From Brachypodium distachyon (Eukaryota; Streptophyta; Magnoliopsida; Poales; Poaceae), in NCBI RefSeq assembly GCF_000005505.3, contig NC_016133.3, positions 58,493,237 through 58,557,236 on the forward strand: DNA of 64,000 nucleotides. The letters run 5' to 3'. Below the pieces are notes generated by a model. That model saw only the letters and a list, made by a program, of their open reading frames with translations, did not search any database and had not been told where the DNA came from. Both the position numbers and the translations under genes were made by a program. Shown here one piece after another: positions 61,301 through 64,000 of the stretch. How positions within the stretch are numbered: position 1 is the stretch's first letter; every line of letters begins with the position of its first letter.

Positions 61301-61567
61301 CTCTCTCCGTCCGCGAAAGAGTGTATGTTTGGGGGTTTCAAGAAAATTAAGCACTGAGTTAAGAAAATGCATTGAAAATGTGTCAACTACCATCTCTCTT
61401 CTTTTTAAATCTCCCACCTTCAAAGTGCATGAAGAAATGTTATTGGGTTTGATTTCTGTGTAATGAGATAGAATCATTTTCTATTAGTCTAAAGTACATT
61501 AGAAAGAGAAAAATACACTTTTTTACAGATAAATCTCAAACGTACACTTATTTGTGGACGGAGAAAA
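61301..61567. mobile_element. Diverged Stowaway-like MITE
   Basis: Ends CTCTCTCCGTCCGCGAAAGA and, inverted, TTTTCTCCGTCCACAAATAA, flanked by TA. About 267 bases. Confidence 0.7.
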
Positions 61568-62518
61568 TACCGTACAACCTGCCACTGGACCCAACTCATG
61601 GTTAGACCTCCCGATCCTCCTGCAAGCTAGTCTCACCTCCCGCGTAAGCTCCGATGCAGAGATCGGGGAGCTCCCTTTTACGAAAAAAGTCGTATAGGAT
61701 TTGTTGTTTTCCCCTTGACTCATGCATGCTGCGAATTTCTGCTGGTTGTGGACTTGTGGTTGAGATTACCTTCAGTATGACTGGTTATGGCTGGGTCGAC
61801 AAGGCTTGAACGAAGCTGGGGATATCAATCCACCAGTAGTCATTTTCAGTTATGTTTGTTCCTAAAAAGTCTTTTCGTGTGTTTATATCTAGGAAGCTTA
61901 CCAGACTGGACAGAGATGATGACTATGACGTCGCTCCAACTTTGGTTTGCATAGCAGCCGTATTTTGTTAATTCATTAATGTCCATGAGCCCATGGCAAG
62001 CATTTTTCTTTGATCATTACTCTAGAGATAGGGCCATCAAGATGAATTTATCATGTGCTTTGTATTGACTCCTTCAAGCGCTCTGTTTATCTTTATGCAT
62101 TGCGTGTGTATACATCCCTGCGAAAATTAGTTTAAGTTTAAGGATCCTGGTTAGATACTTTGAACCAACTACCAACTGCAGTTGGATTTACAGAGAATAA
62201 CCCCAGCGCAGCAGAGCGTGCTCATCTTGCTCGTTCTTTCTACATTTTAAAGCCTGGTGGTTCTGCAAATGCTCGCTTTCTGGCTTCATAAACTGTGCTA
62301 GGGACAGGGAAGCCCAGAAGTTACTACCAGTCCCCACAGACAGCCAGGTCGTTCAAGGCAGCAGCATCATCCTTTCGTTGTCAAAAAAAGGAAGCAGCAT
62401 CAGGTGCCAGGGGTAAGGCCAAAGGCTGGTACACATTATCGCTTTCTGCTTTTCTTGTGCCTGCAGTTCGAAATATGCCTGCCCCTCCCAGAACACACTC
62501 CAAGGATCCCTGCTGAGA

Positions 62519-62530
62519 TGTATATATATG
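62519..62530 (+). promoter_or_regulatory. TATA box of the lipoxygenase gene
   Basis: tgtatatatatg lies 140 bases upstream of the chosen ATG, which gives a leader of roughly 110 bases. Confidence 0.6.
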
Positions 62531-62662
62531 ATCCTGTCAGTTTTGGTTGCATCAGGGATTCAGATCTCAGGCGTGGATAATACTACTGATCGATCAGTAC
62601 GTAACATCTGCCATAGCCTGGCCTGCTGATCTAGCAAGATAGAGGCCATCGACCCATATTCC

Positions 62663-64000
62663 ATGCAAATGCCTTTCTGCCCGAAGCTGTGGGACCGGAG
62701 CCCGACCCCGCCCGAGAACAGCATCGCCATCGATGGCACCGTGGTCGTCACCAACAACTTCGGCTTGTCCGCGCCCGGCAAGTCCACCACACTGCGCCTC
62801 TTCAGCGGCACGCAGATTGATCACCGTGAGTCCCAAATAGTGTCTGTTGATTCCATTTGTTTGTGAAATTTTCCATTTGTGTTTGTGCAAACTGCAAGCC
62901 TGTAATGGAGATACTGGGTGATATATGCAGAGACGAGGAAGGGGAAGCTGAGCGGGGAGGCGGCGCTGAGGGGCGGCAAGAAGAGCAAGCACGGGAAGAC
63001 GAGCACGACGACGTACCACGTGACGTTCGTGGTGGACGCCGAGTTCGGCACGCCGGGCGCCGTGGTCGTCAAGAACGGCAACCGTAATGACCACTTCTTC
63101 CTCCGCCACGTGCAGCTGGAGCTCGCCGCCGACCGCAGCCTCCACTTCGAGTGCAACTCCTGGGTCTACCCCTACAAGAAGTCCAACTCCGACCGCCTCT
63201 TCTTCATCAACACGGTCAGAACCCATTCACCCATTTGGCCTCTTGGGGTAAATCGTCGATCAGCCTGTGGAACTGATTTGGGTGAAATTTTTGCTGCTCC
63301 GTAGAGTTATTTGCCGGCCAAGACGCCGGAGGCGCTGGTGCTGCTGAGGGACGAGGAGCTGAGGAGCCTGCGAGGGAACGGCAGGGGCGAGAGGAAGGAC
63401 TGGGAGCGCATCTACGACTATGACTGCTACAACGACCTTGGCAACCCCGACAAACCGGACCACGTCCGGCCCGTCATCGGCGGCACTCGGACACACCCTT
63501 ACCCGCGCCGATGCCGGACTGGCCGTCCTCTCAGCAAGACCGGTAAGCAGAGCAGAGCAGAGTACTCTCTTCTTGCAGCTAATTTGCCTGAATTTTCTGA
63601 AACCTTTCAATTGGTTCAACGGGGACGAACTGAAGATGAGGTGACGGAGACGCGGAAGCACATGATCAACCTGGACTTCTACATCCCGCCGGACGAGCGG
63701 TTCAGCCCGGGGAAGCTGGCGGAGGTGCTGACGCTGGCGGTGCAGGCGGTGACGCACTTCGTGGTGCCGGAGGTGAGGACGCTGGTCCATGGGAACGACT
63801 TCAGGTCCATGGAGCAGCTCAGGAACGACCTGTACAGCAAGCCCGCGCAGCCGGCCGTGGACGGCGAGGTCTTGGAGCAGCTCAAGTCCTCCGTGCCCTC
63901 ACACAAGACCTACAAGAAGGTGGCCAAGGCCGTCAAGGAGAACCCCGTCAAGTTCCCCACCCCACAAGTCATCCAGCGTCAGTCACTCACCACCCACAGC
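62663..64000 (+). CDS. Lipoxygenase, 5' part (cut by window edge)
   Basis: Exons 62663-62825, 62931-63214, 63305-63542 and 63636-63977 join in phase, giving about 342 residues; the catalytic iron-binding part lies beyond the window. The N-terminal PLAT/LH2 domain includes SIAIDGTVVVTNNFG, FVVDAEFGTPGAVVVKN, FLRHVQLEL and HFECNSWVYPYKK. The lipoxygenase domain then starts with RLFFINTSYLPAKTPEALV, YDYDCYNDLGNPD, GGTRTHPYPRRCRTGRPLSKT and VKFPTPQVIQ. The motif HPYPRRCRTGR is diagnostic of plant LOX. No transit peptide is seen, which suggests a cytosolic 9-LOX type (inference). The N-terminus is shorter than in most plant LOX, as the PLAT domain begins almost at the start. A second in-frame ATG is at 62669. 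Enzyme role: dioxygenation of linoleic/linolenic acid in oxylipin synthesis. Confidence 0.92.

Larger units (their letters stand above)
60195..62518. other. Intergenic DNA with two MITEs
   Basis: The promoter of the LEA-like gene lies at the left. Two Stowaway-like elements (60738-60973, 61301-61567) are the only structures recognised. The rest to 62.5 kb shows no gene. Confidence 0.45.

Noticed and set aside
1..64000. tRNA, rRNA, CRISPR arrays and prokaryote-type operons
   Set aside because: None was seen on either strand. All supported genes are spliced or single-exon nuclear plant genes.

Overview
The window is plant nuclear DNA. The evidence is GT-AG spliced genes, GC-rich first exons, many Stowaway-type MITEs with CTCCCTCCGT ends, Tourist- and hAT-type MITEs, and Helitron-like ends. 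The repeat families and the proteins point to a pooid grass, most likely Triticeae (inference). I see no LTR retrotransposon, so this is a gene-rich stretch. Every exon boundary below was read by eye and checked for GT-AG and for phase.

Layout, left to right: (1) 156-1536 (+), a three-exon DUF4228/PADRE protein. (2) 3531-3185 (-), a tiny two-exon twin-CX9C mitochondrial protein, lying between a LINE remnant and a stretch of non-coding DNA. (3) 4.9-7.7 kb, mobile DNA: an inverted-repeat element and a Helitron-like element. (4) 8990-31488 (+), a 49-exon gene for nuclear-pore anchor NUA (TPR/Mlp family), predicted 2,069 aa, with about ten DNA-transposon insertions in its introns. (5) 37206-32482 (-), a 15-exon EDEM-type GH47 protein of 584 aa. 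(6) 43071-37876 (-), an 11-exon RIO1 kinase of 516 aa with a foldback and a 0.7 kb transposon in one intron. (7) 43.1-47.3 kb, intergenic, with a second Helitron-like element and local duplications. (8) 47345-48394 (+), an intronless class III peroxidase. (9) 52164-49294 (-), an 11-exon ARG1-type DnaJ protein of 440 aa, convergent with the peroxidase. (10) 55127-56278 (+), an intronless matrix metalloproteinase. (11) 57636-57887 (+), a small conserved-looking basic protein. (12) 60194-59399 (-), a two-exon small LEA-like, probably organellar protein. (13) 62663 to the right edge (+), the 5' part of a lipoxygenase.

The genes are independent housekeeping, secretory and stress genes. Each has its own promoter, and I see no metabolic cluster or operon-like unit. 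Functions include nuclear pore export, ER glycoprotein quality control, ribosome maturation, gravity-signalling chaperone, cell-wall peroxidase, extracellular protease and oxylipin synthesis. I found no sign of a wholly new biological system. The most unusual signals are structural: nested MITEs with readable target duplications, two Helitron-like elements with matching 3' ends, long perfect foldbacks, and in-frame minisatellites inside the NUA and RIO1 coding regions.
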